A DNA stretch of 13,008 bases from Chloroflexi bacterium UBA4733 (GTDB taxonomy: Bacteria; Chloroflexota; UBA4733): the NCBI GenBank assembly GCA_002404055.1, contig DHIZ01000349.1, forward strand, positions 24,417 to 37,424, read 5' to 3'. The position numbers were made by a program, and so were the translations under genes. Shown piece by piece: positions 1 through 6,183 of the stretch (positions are counted from its first letter, which is position 1; each line of letters opens with the position of its first letter). Under the pieces are notes generated by a model. It was not told where the DNA came from, did no database searches, and worked only from the letters and a program-made list of their open reading frames with translations.

Positions 1-1106
1 GCGTTGGAAGTGAAGCCGATCGTGCCGGCGTACCAGGCGTTATTGTTGCCCATGTCGTCCCAGGCGTTGACACCCGGCGGCAACGCTTTGGCGTACTTGG
101 GGTTCGTGTAGACATCCTTCAGCCAGCTAAAGGCATCGATGCTGGCCTGGGTGTTGAAGAGCACCTTCTGGCCCGTCTCGTCAGTCAGCCGGTTGCCCGC
201 CTCGAACCACGTGGTCGTGACGTTGTTCTCGCCGTCGCCGGAACGGTTCAGCGTGCTGCCCCAGCCCCACTGTCGCTTGGCAGGGTCAGACACCGTCACG
301 GACGCATCGAGCCAGCCGTTGAGGTCCTTGATGGCCAACGGATCGATGTTCTTGGCGGTGAACCAACTCTTGCGCGCCCACCAGCCGCCGGAGCGGTTGA
401 AGAAGGGCACGGTGTACCACTTGCCGTCGATCTGGTTGCCCAACGGCCAGGCTGGTGTGTAGTTGCCGAGCGCCTTGGTAGCGGCTGTTACCACGTCGTC
501 GACCGGCTGCACGGTCTTCAAGTAATTGAGTTGGAAGGTGGAGTAGTTACCCCACAGCATGTCGGGGCCGTTGCCGCTGGCCACTGCGCCAGCCATCTTC
601 TGGAAGAAATCGCTGCCGCCGGTAAAGGCGTCGGCATAGGAGACATCAATCTTCCAGCCCTGCTCTTTGGCGTACTGTTTGACCTGCGCCTGCAGGAAGG
701 TGTTGTGGATGTCGCTCCAGTCCTTCTGCTGGATCACGTTGAAAGTGCCGTTGATCTTGACGCTCTTCGGATCGACCAACGTAAAGCCGGGCGCCGCGCT
801 GATGGCAGCCACGCTGGCGGCCGCTGATGTGGTCGCAGCGGCGGTGCTGGCGGCGGCCGCGCTGGCCGTCGTGGCCTTGGCCGCTGCAGTCGTAGCAGCC
901 GCACTGGAGGTGGTGACAGCGGCCGTTGTCACCGGAGCCGCACTGGAGGTGACGGCAGGCGCAACGCTGGCGGTGGTCGCAGCAGCGCTCGAGGCGCTGG
1001 TGGTGGTGGAGCCACTGGCGCCGCAGGCTGCCAGCAACGGTAACGCCGCCAGGGCGACACTGCCGCGCAGAATCGACCGGCGTGTGAGATAGGCCCGAGT
1101 GTCCAC
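1..1106 (-). CDS. ABC transporter extracellular solute-binding lipoprotein (Tat-exported), C-terminus cut by window edge
   Basis: Open frame from a GTG at 1106 to the left edge with no stop, giving 368 residues. The start is fixed by AGGAGGA at 1111-1117, five or so bases upstream. The N-terminus has a twin-arginine signal (RRSIL, residues 9-13), a hydrophobic stretch and a lipobox LAAC with Cys28, so it should be exported folded and lipid-anchored. Residues 30-105 are an almost pure Ala/Thr/Ser/Val linker. The binding domain starts near residue 108 and looks like bacterial solute-binding family 1: a GPDMLWG-type stretch, FNRSGGWW, and a Trp/Tyr-rich hinge-cleft region including NNNAWYAG near the break. 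Such proteins usually bind sugars or glycosides and feed an ABC permease. The permease genes are not in the window and probably lie to the left. The substrate cannot be read from sequence. Confidence 0.9.
   Translation of the reverse strand, partial: MDTRAYLTRRSILRGSVALAALPLLAACGASGSTTTSASSAAATTASVAPAVTSSAAPVTTAAVTTSSAAATTAAAKATTASAAAASTAAATTSAAASVAAISAAPGFTLVDPKSVKINGTFNVIQQKDWSDIHNTFLQAQVKQYAKEQGWKIDVSYADAFTGGSDFFQKMAGAVASGNGPDMLWGNYSTFQLNYLKTVQPVDDVVTAATKALGNYTPAWPLGNQIDGKWYTVPFFNRSGGWWARKSWFTAKNIDPLAIKDLNGWLDASVTVSDPAKRQWGWGSTLNRSGDGENNVTTTWFEAGNRLTDETGQKVLFNTQASIDAFSWLKDVYTNPKYAKALPPGVNAWDDMGNNNAWYAGTIGFTSN
898..951. repeat. Pair of 15-bp direct repeats in the linker coding region
   Basis: GCCGCACTGGAGGTG occurs at 898-912 and again at 937-951, a 39-bp (13-codon) period that keeps the reading frame. 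It lies in the Ala/Ser/Thr-rich linker of the solute-binding protein and suggests the linker grew by tandem duplication or slippage. Confidence 0.75.
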
Positions 1107-1326
1107 AGTTTCCTCCTTGAATCGCCTGGTCGCGCCGCCAACAGTGCGCGGCGCTAAACGGAACAACAGAACGGATCTCACGCGAAGACAAGTGAAAGGG
1201 CGAGCGGCATTCCTCCTATCACTAGAGCAGCACCCCCAACAACGTCAGCTAGCCACCGACGTATACCAGAGCGCCTGCTCAACCGGCAACTCGAACGGGG
1301 GATGGTTCAACGTAGCAACTGGACCA

Positions 1327-1354
1327 ATCCTAGCACAGCCACAGCGAACGTCAA
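1327..1354 (-). promoter_or_regulatory. Predicted sigma-70 type promoter for the solute-binding protein gene
   Basis: On the minus strand TTGACG (1354-1349) is followed after 16 bases by TAGGAT (1332-1327). These match the consensus at 5/6 and 4/6 positions. Transcription would start near 1320, giving a leader of about 210 bases before the GTG at 1106. Confidence 0.5.
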
Positions 1355-1436
1355 GCCTGGATGACCATTGGGACCTTTGGATTTGCTGAGAATTCGTTCC
1401 GATGGCGACATCTCCACCACCGCATCGCACGTGCGG

Positions 1437-1442
1437 TACAAT
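1437..1442 (+). promoter_or_regulatory. Possible -10 box of the tRNA-Gly gene
   Basis: TACAAT ends ten bases before the mature tRNA 5' end. I see no good -35 hexamer at the expected distance, so this is only a candidate. Confidence 0.3.
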
Positions 1443-1451
1443 GGCGGCTAC

Positions 1452-1523
1452 GCGGGAGTAACTCAGTGGTAGAGTTCCTGTTTTCCAAACAGGCTGTCGT
1501 GGGTTCGAGCCCCATCTCCCGCT
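1452..1523 (+). tRNA. trnG: tRNA-Gly (anticodon TCC)
   Basis: A full cloverleaf can be drawn by eye. The acceptor stem GCGGGAG (1452-1458) pairs with CTCCCGC (1516-1522), with T1523 as discriminator. The D arm is ACTC / GAGT around AGTGGTA. The anticodon stem CCTGT / ACAGG encloses loop TTTCCAA, with anticodon TCC at 1484-1486 reading GGA (and other GGN by wobble). The T arm is GTGGG-TTCGAGC-CCCAT with one G-U pair. The 3' CCA is not encoded. It is a single tRNA gene, transcribed away from the left binding-protein gene and towards the end of the right one. Confidence 0.96.
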
Positions 1524-1543
1524 CCCTTGATTGACCCAGCCAC

Positions 1544-1564
1544 GTGCGGGATTCCATACCGCAC
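1544..1564. terminator. Hairpin between the converging tRNA and binding-protein genes (possible bidirectional terminator)
   Basis: GTGCGG (1544-1549) and CCGCAC (1559-1564) form a 6-bp stem around a 9-base loop. It sits between the 3' end of tRNA-Gly and the stop codon of the converging gene at 1592. There is no T tract on either side, so termination is only suggested by position. Confidence 0.35.
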
Positions 1565-1591
1565 CACGGCCCTCAGTTCCCTCACATCCTG

Positions 1592-3010
1592 CTAGTGCAG
1601 CGCCGCAGCGATACCTAGCGCTTGCTGCTGCGCGGCCGTGAGCGCGTCGGCAGGCTGCTGCTTGCCCTGGAAAACAGCGGTGGCTGTTTTCCCCGCAAGT
1701 GAATTGATGTCAGGATAGATCGGTGAGGTATAAAATGTCGCCATATCCGCCGCGGCCTGGGCGATCACCGGACCGACCACTTGCCCACCGAAGAACTGGT
1801 CCGGCTGCTTGAGTTCCGAGGAGTCGTAGGCGGGGCGCCAGGTGGGATAGGTGTTGCGCGCCTCGTAGTCCAGCAGCACGGCCTTGGTCGTGGTGTGCGC
1901 ATAGATGATGAAGTCCACAGCCGCCTTGATCTGCTTGCCGGTGGCCGGCGCCGTTACCCCGGTGCCGCCCTGGCTCCAGGAGGCATGCGCTCCCTGGCTA
2001 CCCCACGTGGGCAGCGGTTGGACGTGCCAGTTGCCCGCCGTATGCGGCGCATTCTGACGCACCCCGCCGGAAATCTTCCAGGCCGGACCGGTGAGTGCTG
2101 CCACGCCGCCGCTGACCAGCAGGGCGTTATGCGGGGCTGCCCCGGGATCAATAATGGCGACTTTGTCCTTGACGATAGCCTGCTGCATGAACTCCAATGC
2201 CTTGAGGTCGGCCGGATCGTTGAGGATTGGCTTGCCGGCCTGATCGAAGAGCCCGCCGCCCGCCTGCATGGCGAGGAACACGAAGTCGCCGCCACCCCAG
2301 TAGGTCATGCCGGATGGCGCCACCGTCCTGATGCGCTGCCCGACGTCCAGGAAATCCTGCCAGGAGACGATCTTCGCCGGGTCCAGCCCTGCCTGCTTGA
2401 AGAGGTCGGTGCGCGTCGAGAGCAGGGAGGCGTTCAGTTCATTGCCCAGGCCGTAGGTCTTGCCGAGCCAGCTCCACGGATCCATTGCGGACGGCGCGAA
2501 GAGATCCTTCTGGTGACCCTGCAAGGCCTCATCGAGCGCAGTGAAGGGCGGCGCCTGCCCCGGCTTGATCCAGCGGGGGAACTGGCTGATCTCGATCTCC
2601 GCCAGATCGGGCGGCGTGGCGCCGCCAGCGATGATCGCCTCCAGCTTGTTCGTGACATCGGCGGTGGTGCCGACGACCTGGGCGTCAAGCGTCAGAGGCG
2701 TCCCCTGCTCCTGACTCTTGAGTTTTGCCACAGAGACGAGCCAGTCAGCCCGAGTCTTGGCGAAGCTGAAGACCTGCAGCGTGACGCCGCCCTGCGCTCC
2801 GGCGGATGGTGGTTTCGTGGCCGCCGTTGTCGTCGTGCCCTTCCCCGTCGTCGCGCCGGCAGGCGTGGCTGACACAGCAGTCGTGCTGGTAGCGACGTTC
2901 GTGGTGATCGCACTTGTCTGGCTGCCGCTGCCGCATGCGGCCAGCACACTGACGGCACTCCCGGCAAGCATCGCCAGCGCGGCGCGTCTCGTTAACGCTC
3001 CCATTCCCAT
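1592..3010 (-). CDS. Tat-exported extracellular solute-binding lipoprotein (ABC transporter)
   Basis: 472 residues, TAG stop at 1592-1594. The ATG at 3010 is preferred because GGAGGG lies about seven bases upstream; a second ATG two codons on is too far from it. The N-terminus carries a twin-arginine motif (LTRRAAL, residues 6-12), a hydrophobic segment and lipobox LAAC with Cys26. A Thr/Ser/Ala linker runs to about residue 73. The rest looks like a periplasmic-type binding protein of the sugar/oligosaccharide class: SFAKTRADWL at the first strand, an acidic PDLAEIEISQFP segment, and the typical late GGTGV... GKQIKAAVDFIIYA segment. It is clearly not a close duplicate of the binding protein at 1-1106. 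No permease or ATPase gene is adjacent; the upstream neighbour is a cation exchanger with its own function, so this looks like a stand-alone binding-protein unit. The ligand is unknown. Confidence 0.9.
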   Translation of the reverse strand: MGMGALTRRAALAMLAGSAVSVLAACGSGSQTSAITTNVATSTTAVSATPAGATTGKGTTTTAATKPPSAGAQGGVTLQVFSFAKTRADWLVSVAKLKSQEQGTPLTLDAQVVGTTADVTNKLEAIIAGGATPPDLAEIEISQFPRWIKPGQAPPFTALDEALQGHQKDLFAPSAMDPWSWLGKTYGLGNELNASLLSTRTDLFKQAGLDPAKIVSWQDFLDVGQRIRTVAPSGMTYWGGGDFVFLAMQAGGGLFDQAGKPILNDPADLKALEFMQQAIVKDKVAIIDPGAAPHNALLVSGGVAALTGPAWKISGGVRQNAPHTAGNWHVQPLPTWGSQGAHASWSQGGTGVTAPATGKQIKAAVDFIIYAHTTTKAVLLDYEARNTYPTWRPAYDSSELKQPDQFFGGQVVGPVIAQAAADMATFYTSPIYPDINSLAGKTATAVFQGKQQPADALTAAQQQALGIAAALH

Positions 3011-3057
3011 GGTTCAACCCTCCTTCGCACTCCCTGGTGCCAAGCCTCGTGAGACGC

Positions 3058-3087
3058 ATTGTATGCCTGAGATCGGTACACTCGCAA
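3058..3087 (-). promoter_or_regulatory. Predicted promoter for the second solute-binding protein gene
   Basis: On the minus strand TTGCGA (3087-3082) and TACAAT (3063-3058) are separated by 18 bases, matching consensus at 4/6 and 5/6. Transcription would start near 3051, giving a leader of about 40 bases. This argues that the gene is transcribed separately from the exchanger gene upstream. Confidence 0.45.
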
Positions 3088-3110
3088 GTTGGCGCCCCCC
3101 CGCTGCCAAC
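3088..3110 (-). terminator. Weak hairpin after the exchanger gene
   Basis: GTTGGC (3088-3093) pairs with GCCAAC (3105-3110) around an 11-base C-rich loop, 26 bases past the exchanger stop codon. There is no U tract, and it touches the next gene's -35 box, so it could equally be a regulatory site. Confidence 0.3.
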
Positions 3111-3135
3111 AGTCAGACATTCGCCAACGACTACG

Positions 3136-4317
3136 TCAGCTGCCGAACATGGAGACCGGCAAGGCGTAGAACACGATCGCTGCCATAGCGTAGAGCGCGA
3201 TGAGTTGCGCCCCTTCCAACCAGTTGCTCTCGCCATCCTGGCCGATGAAGGTCGAGATGATGACCAGCAGCGCCAGGATCGAGATTTCCACCGGGCTGAA
3301 CACCAGGGTCATCGGGTGACTGGTAAAGAGGCTGTAAAGCACCACCAGAGGAGCCACGAAGGTGGCGATCTGAATCGATGAGGCCGAGGCGATGCCGAGG
3401 GCCAGGTCGAGACCGGAGTCCCCCGCAGCACCCTCCGCCAGCGTGCCGACACGTTGCTTGGCCAGGCGAATGGCGGCATAGGCTTCGGCGACGTTGCCGG
3501 CGTTCCCTACGATCACCATGCCGACGAAGACCTGGCTCCAACCGAGCACGTCCGTTACTGCCTGCACGCTGCCTGTCAGGATGTCCGTGACCGGGATCAG
3601 CCCGGCCGTGGCGATTGCGAGCACGGCCACGCTCACGCCGAGCGACCAGTTGCGTTCCGGTAGCGCGGTTACTGCAGGCTTCCGTGTATCCTTCGCCGCT
3701 TGCTGCTCCGGTGTGCGACGAGCCAGCGATTCCCAGCCGAAGATGCCGTACAGGACGTAGGCGGTGTAGGCCAGGAGGAGCACAAGGGAGATACCGACGC
3801 TGATCCCCAAAATTCGACTACTTGCTCCCGCGCAATCGGCCGCCTGGCAGGGCACGAAGGCGCCGACTGAAGGGAACAGCACCGCCGCGACCGTGAGCAT
3901 CAGCAAAACGCTGTGATGGCCGGCTTCATGGCGACGAAAGGTGGGGCGGCGATAGACCAACCCGGCAACCATGTAACAGACGCCCATGATCAGCGCGGAG
4001 TTGCTGATGATGCCCCCGATGAGTGTCGCTTTCACCAGGGGGATAAGACCCTTTTGGACGCCAAACACCCCGACCAGCAGGTCCGGTGCATTGCCAAAGG
4101 TGGCATTGAGCAATCCACCGATCTTGCCACCAAGGCGGTCAGCCAGCACCTCGGTGGCCCAACCGATGTACGCTGCCAGAGGGATGATGGCGCCCACCGC
4201 GAAGAAAAACTGCATCCAGGATGGCCAGCCTACCTTCGCGGCCAGCAGCGTCGCCGGAAGCAAGAGCAGCAGGACGTTCATGATGAGCGTCTCGGTAGAG
4301 AAGCGGCGTGGCGTCAC
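3136..4317 (-). CDS. cax: Ca2+/H+ (cation/proton) exchanger, CAX family
   Basis: 393 residues, about 11 predicted membrane helices. The protein has the internal two-fold repeat of the CaCA superfamily. The first signature is GGLLNATFGNAPDLLVG (67-83), the second GNVAEAYAA (274-282), with E278 as the expected ion-binding acid. In the first repeat the usual Glu of GN-x-x-E is Asp79. A polar linker of about 30 residues (193-223) joins the halves. The C-terminal DGESNWLEGAQL (361-372) is typical of CAX proteins. It should expel Ca2+ (or another cation) in exchange for protons at the cytoplasmic membrane. The start is GTG at 4317 with GGGAG about 12 bases upstream, a slightly long spacing. An ATG at 4281 is a possible alternative, but no good ribosome site precedes it. 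The gene diverges from the hydrolase gene on its right. Confidence 0.92.
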   Translation of the reverse strand: MTPRRFSTETLIMNVLLLLLPATLLAAKVGWPSWMQFFFAVGAIIPLAAYIGWATEVLADRLGGKIGGLLNATFGNAPDLLVGVFGVQKGLIPLVKATLIGGIISNSALIMGVCYMVAGLVYRRPTFRRHEAGHHSVLLMLTVAAVLFPSVGAFVPCQAADCAGASSRILGISVGISLVLLLAYTAYVLYGIFGWESLARRTPEQQAAKDTRKPAVTALPERNWSLGVSVAVLAIATAGLIPVTDILTGSVQAVTDVLGWSQVFVGMVIVGNAGNVAEAYAAIRLAKQRVGTLAEGAAGDSGLDLALGIASASSIQIATFVAPLVVLYSLFTSHPMTLVFSPVEISILALLVIISTFIGQDGESNWLEGAQLIALYAMAAIVFYALPVSMFGS

Positions 4318-4487
4318 CGTGTTCGAGTACTCCCAATCTGCGGTTCATCGTGCCCCACCGGCGATTAAATCCGCCACGTTGAGACCAACGCTAGGACAGG
4401 AATGTAGCACGCCGGAGTCCCATCAATCTGCCGTCGGAGCGACGAACTGCAGTAGTTGGCACGGTTGGCGCCCACCCCAACGACCGG

Positions 4488-4516
4488 TTGCCGCCCTCGG
4501 CTCCGTGCTGTAGCAT
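4488..4516 (+). promoter_or_regulatory. Predicted promoter of the hydrolase/Rieske operon
   Basis: TTGCCG (4488-4493) and TAGCAT (4511-4516) are spaced by exactly 17 bases, each matching consensus at 4/6. The predicted start site near 4523 leaves a 44-base leader before the TTG start codon at 4567. Confidence 0.4.
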
Positions 4517-4535
4517 CATGTTGCCGGTGTACCAA

Positions 4536-4547
4536 CGCGCCGGCGCG
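4536..4547. promoter_or_regulatory. 12-bp perfect palindrome in the leader of the hydrolase gene
   Basis: CGCGCCGGCGCG is its own reverse complement and lies between the predicted promoter and the ribosome site. It could be an operator or an RNA hairpin. GC-only palindromes also arise by chance in DNA of this composition. Confidence 0.25.
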
Positions 4548-4566
4548 CCGAGAAGGATGGGAGACC

Positions 4567-5679
4567 TTGGTAGGAAGAGCACAGTATCCGATTGTAGACG
4601 CCGACGTTCACCCGGTGGTCGATAGCCGCCGGATGGTGGAGTTCCTGGCGGAACCCTGGCGTTCGCGCTATCTGAGCGGCGGACGCGGCCCCGGCACGCT
4701 GGGCTACTGGAACCCCAACGGCGTGATGCGCGCCGATGCCGTCACACCCGAGGGGAAGCGCATTGAGGGCAGCGTCGAAACGCTGGGGCGCTATTACCTG
4801 GACGAGTACGGCATCGACTTTGCAGTGCTCAACCCGGGGAACACGCAGCACATCGCCCTCTCGCCCGATCCCGATTTCAGCCAGGCGCTCATCAGCGCCA
4901 GCAACGACGTGTTCGTCAACGACTGGCTACCGCGTGACCCGCGCCTGCGCCTGTCGCTCTCCGTCAACGCGGTCGACCCGGAACTGGCAGCACGGGAAAT
5001 CCACCGCCTGGGCGACCATCCCGGCATCGCCCAGGTGTTGCTACCCAGCGGCGCGCGCATCCCCTATGGCCAGCGCTTCTGGCACCCGGTCTATGCGGCC
5101 GCGGCCGCGCACCATCTGCCGGTGGCGCTGCATCCGGGCAGCGAAGGCGTCGGCGTCTCCGGCGCTCCTACGGCCGCCGGTTACCCGACCAGCTACCTGG
5201 AGTGGCACACCGGCCTGGTCGGCAGCTACATGGCGCACGTGATCAGCCTGGTCTCGGAAGGCGTGTTCCAGAAGTTCCCGACGCTGCGCGTCGTGCTGAT
5301 CGAAGGCGGCGTTATGTGGCTGCCACCCTTGCTCTGGCGCTTCGACAAGAACTGGAAAGCGCTGCGCATCACCACGCCCTGGCTGGACCGCCCGCCCAGC
5401 GAGGTGGTCCGCGACCACATCCTGCTCACCACGCAGCCGATTGAGGAACCGGAACGGGGCGATCATTTCCGCCAGATGCTCGGCATGTTCGACTTCTCGC
5501 ACAACCTCATGTTTTCCAGCGATTTTCCCCACTGGGACGGCGATACGCCCGACTTTGCCGCCCGTACCTTCCCGACGGGCCTGCGCGAACGGGTCATGTC
5601 GGAGACCGCCGCCGAATTTTATCACCTGCCGGTGACGGCCGAAGCGCGAGTGGCCGTAGCCGCCGGCGCGGGAGCCTGA
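4567..5679 (+). CDS. Amidohydrolase_2 family metal-dependent hydrolase (TIM barrel)
   Basis: 370 residues from a TTG at 4567, preceded by AAGGA at 4553-4557 (nine-base spacing). The frame is open back to an ATG at 4456, but that extension is Arg/Ala-rich and overlaps the predicted promoter, so I reject it. Metal-ligand motifs of the amidohydrolase_2 family are visible: DADVHP (residues 11-16; D13 and H15), ALHPGSEG (H189), IEGG (E246) and SSDFPHWD (D319, H322, D324). Relatives include ACMSD-type decarboxylases and hydratases acting on aromatic ring-cleavage products, and many uncharacterised hydrolases. The protein is soluble, with no signal peptide. The stop TGA is one base before the ATG of the Rieske gene, so the two are translationally coupled. 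The C-terminal tail is Ala/Gly-rich. The family call is firm; the substrate is unknown, and a decarboxylase, hydratase or hydrolase reaction are all possible. Confidence 0.88.
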   Translation: MVGRAQYPIVDADVHPVVDSRRMVEFLAEPWRSRYLSGGRGPGTLGYWNPNGVMRADAVTPEGKRIEGSVETLGRYYLDEYGIDFAVLNPGNTQHIALSPDPDFSQALISASNDVFVNDWLPRDPRLRLSLSVNAVDPELAAREIHRLGDHPGIAQVLLPSGARIPYGQRFWHPVYAAAAAHHLPVALHPGSEGVGVSGAPTAAGYPTSYLEWHTGLVGSYMAHVISLVSEGVFQKFPTLRVVLIEGGVMWLPPLLWRFDKNWKALRITTPWLDRPPSEVVRDHILLTTQPIEEPERGDHFRQMLGMFDFSHNLMFSSDFPHWDGDTPDFAARTFPTGLRERVMSETAAEFYHLPVTAEARVAVAAGAGA

Positions 5680-5680
5680 C

Positions 5681-6061
5681 ATGGCAGAGGCACGAGGCGT
5701 CCTGCGCGAGCGGCAGCGCGTCTGGGCAGCAACCACCGCCGAACTGCCGCCGGGAGCGCGCAAGATTGTCACGCTTGCCGGTCAGTCGATCGGCCTTTTC
5801 AACGTACACGGCAGCTACGTCGCCGCCCTGAATGTCTGCCCGCACGAACTGGCCCCCGTCTGCCTGGGGCGCGTCGGCGGTACGACGCTGACATCATTGC
5901 CCGGCGAGTTCCGCTGGGGTCGCGACGGCGAGATCCTGGCCTGCCCCTGGCACGGTTGGGAGTTCGACCTCCTCACCGGCCACGCCCTCACCGACCGCCG
6001 CAAGCGCTTGCGACTCTTCCCGGTTGAGGTGGAAGGGGATGCGCTGTACGTCGTGCTGTAG
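5681..6061 (+). CDS. Rieske [2Fe-2S] protein, ferredoxin-like
   Basis: 126 residues, starting one base after the stop of the hydrolase gene. The cluster ligands are C53 and H55 (CPH, 53-55) and C88 and H91 (CPWHGWEF, 88-95). A strand-rich N-terminal part and a C-terminal RLFPVEVEGDALYVV strand complete the Rieske fold. There is no membrane anchor or export signal, so it should be a cytoplasmic electron carrier or a sensor subunit. The gap between the two ligand pairs (about 32 residues) is roughly twice that of typical Rieske ferredoxins and contains a TSLPGEFRWGRDGE loop. An additional C61 lies near the first pair. No oxygenase or reductase gene is adjacent, so its redox partner is not known. 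It may act with the hydrolase encoded just upstream. Confidence 0.93.
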   Translation: MAEARGVLRERQRVWAATTAELPPGARKIVTLAGQSIGLFNVHGSYVAALNVCPHELAPVCLGRVGGTTLTSLPGEFRWGRDGEILACPWHGWEFDLLTGHALTDRRKRLRLFPVEVEGDALYVVL

Positions 6062-6071
6062 CTACGCGCGC

Positions 6072-6178
6072 CTGGCGACTGAAGTCGCGGCTACACCATG
6101 CGAAGTCCGCCTGCGCGGACTGGGAACGAGTCCGCGCAGGCGGAATTCGCTGGCATTAGGCGCGACTTCAGTCGCCAG
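6072..6178. repeat. 107-bp nearly perfect inverted repeat (two inverted 50-bp units, possible bidirectional terminator)
   Basis: The unit at 6072-6121 is repeated in inverse orientation at 6129-6178 with a 7-base GGGAACG loop. The outer 18 bases of each arm are exactly complementary, and the inner 22 pair with one mismatch. Only a 10-base middle part (6090-6099 against 6151-6160) does not pair. By eye 43 of 50 positions agree. Each unit itself contains two smaller palindromes, GCGACT-GA-AGTCGC and AGTCCGC-CTGC-GCGGACT. It begins 10 bases after the Rieske stop and ends 5 bases before the converging yhaN stop. It could terminate both transcripts. Its nested build is typical of dispersed intergenic repeats. 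Confidence 0.92.
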
Positions 6179-6183
6179 CCCGC

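Larger units (their letters stand above)
1107..1451. other. Divergent non-coding region between the solute-binding protein gene and tRNA-Gly
   Basis: 345 bases without a credible gene. It holds a good sigma-70-like promoter facing left (1327-1354), a roughly 210-base leader for the binding-protein mRNA, and a weak -10-like box for the tRNA. The short open frames in it lack family resemblance and sensible ribosome sites. I saw no recognisable riboswitch. Confidence 0.6.

Noticed and set aside
646..1191. A 181-codon minus-strand open frame overlapping the first solute-binding protein
   Set aside because: The neighbouring frame from the GTG at 1106 has a Tat signal, lipobox and binding-protein features; this one is a Cys/Arg/His-rich shadow produced by the repetitive linker.
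1180..1215. Possible leader peptide on the minus strand in the long leader (ATG just after an AGGAGG)
   Set aside because: The ribosome site is only about one base from the ATG, which is too close, and the ten codons show no regulatory pattern such as repeated rare codons.
1781..2872. A 363-codon plus-strand open frame opposite the second solute-binding protein
   Set aside because: It lies wholly within a well-supported minus-strand gene, and its Arg/Gly-rich product resembles nothing.
4456..4566. Upstream ATG start for the amidohydrolase
   Set aside because: The added 37 residues are Arg/Cys/Ala-rich, lie over the predicted promoter and have no family counterpart; the TTG at 4567 has a better ribosome site and leads straight into the DADVHP strand.
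6072..6178. CRISPR repeat or tRNA-like element at the palindrome
   Set aside because: There are only two units in inverse orientation with a 7-base loop, no regularly spaced direct repeats and no cloverleaf.
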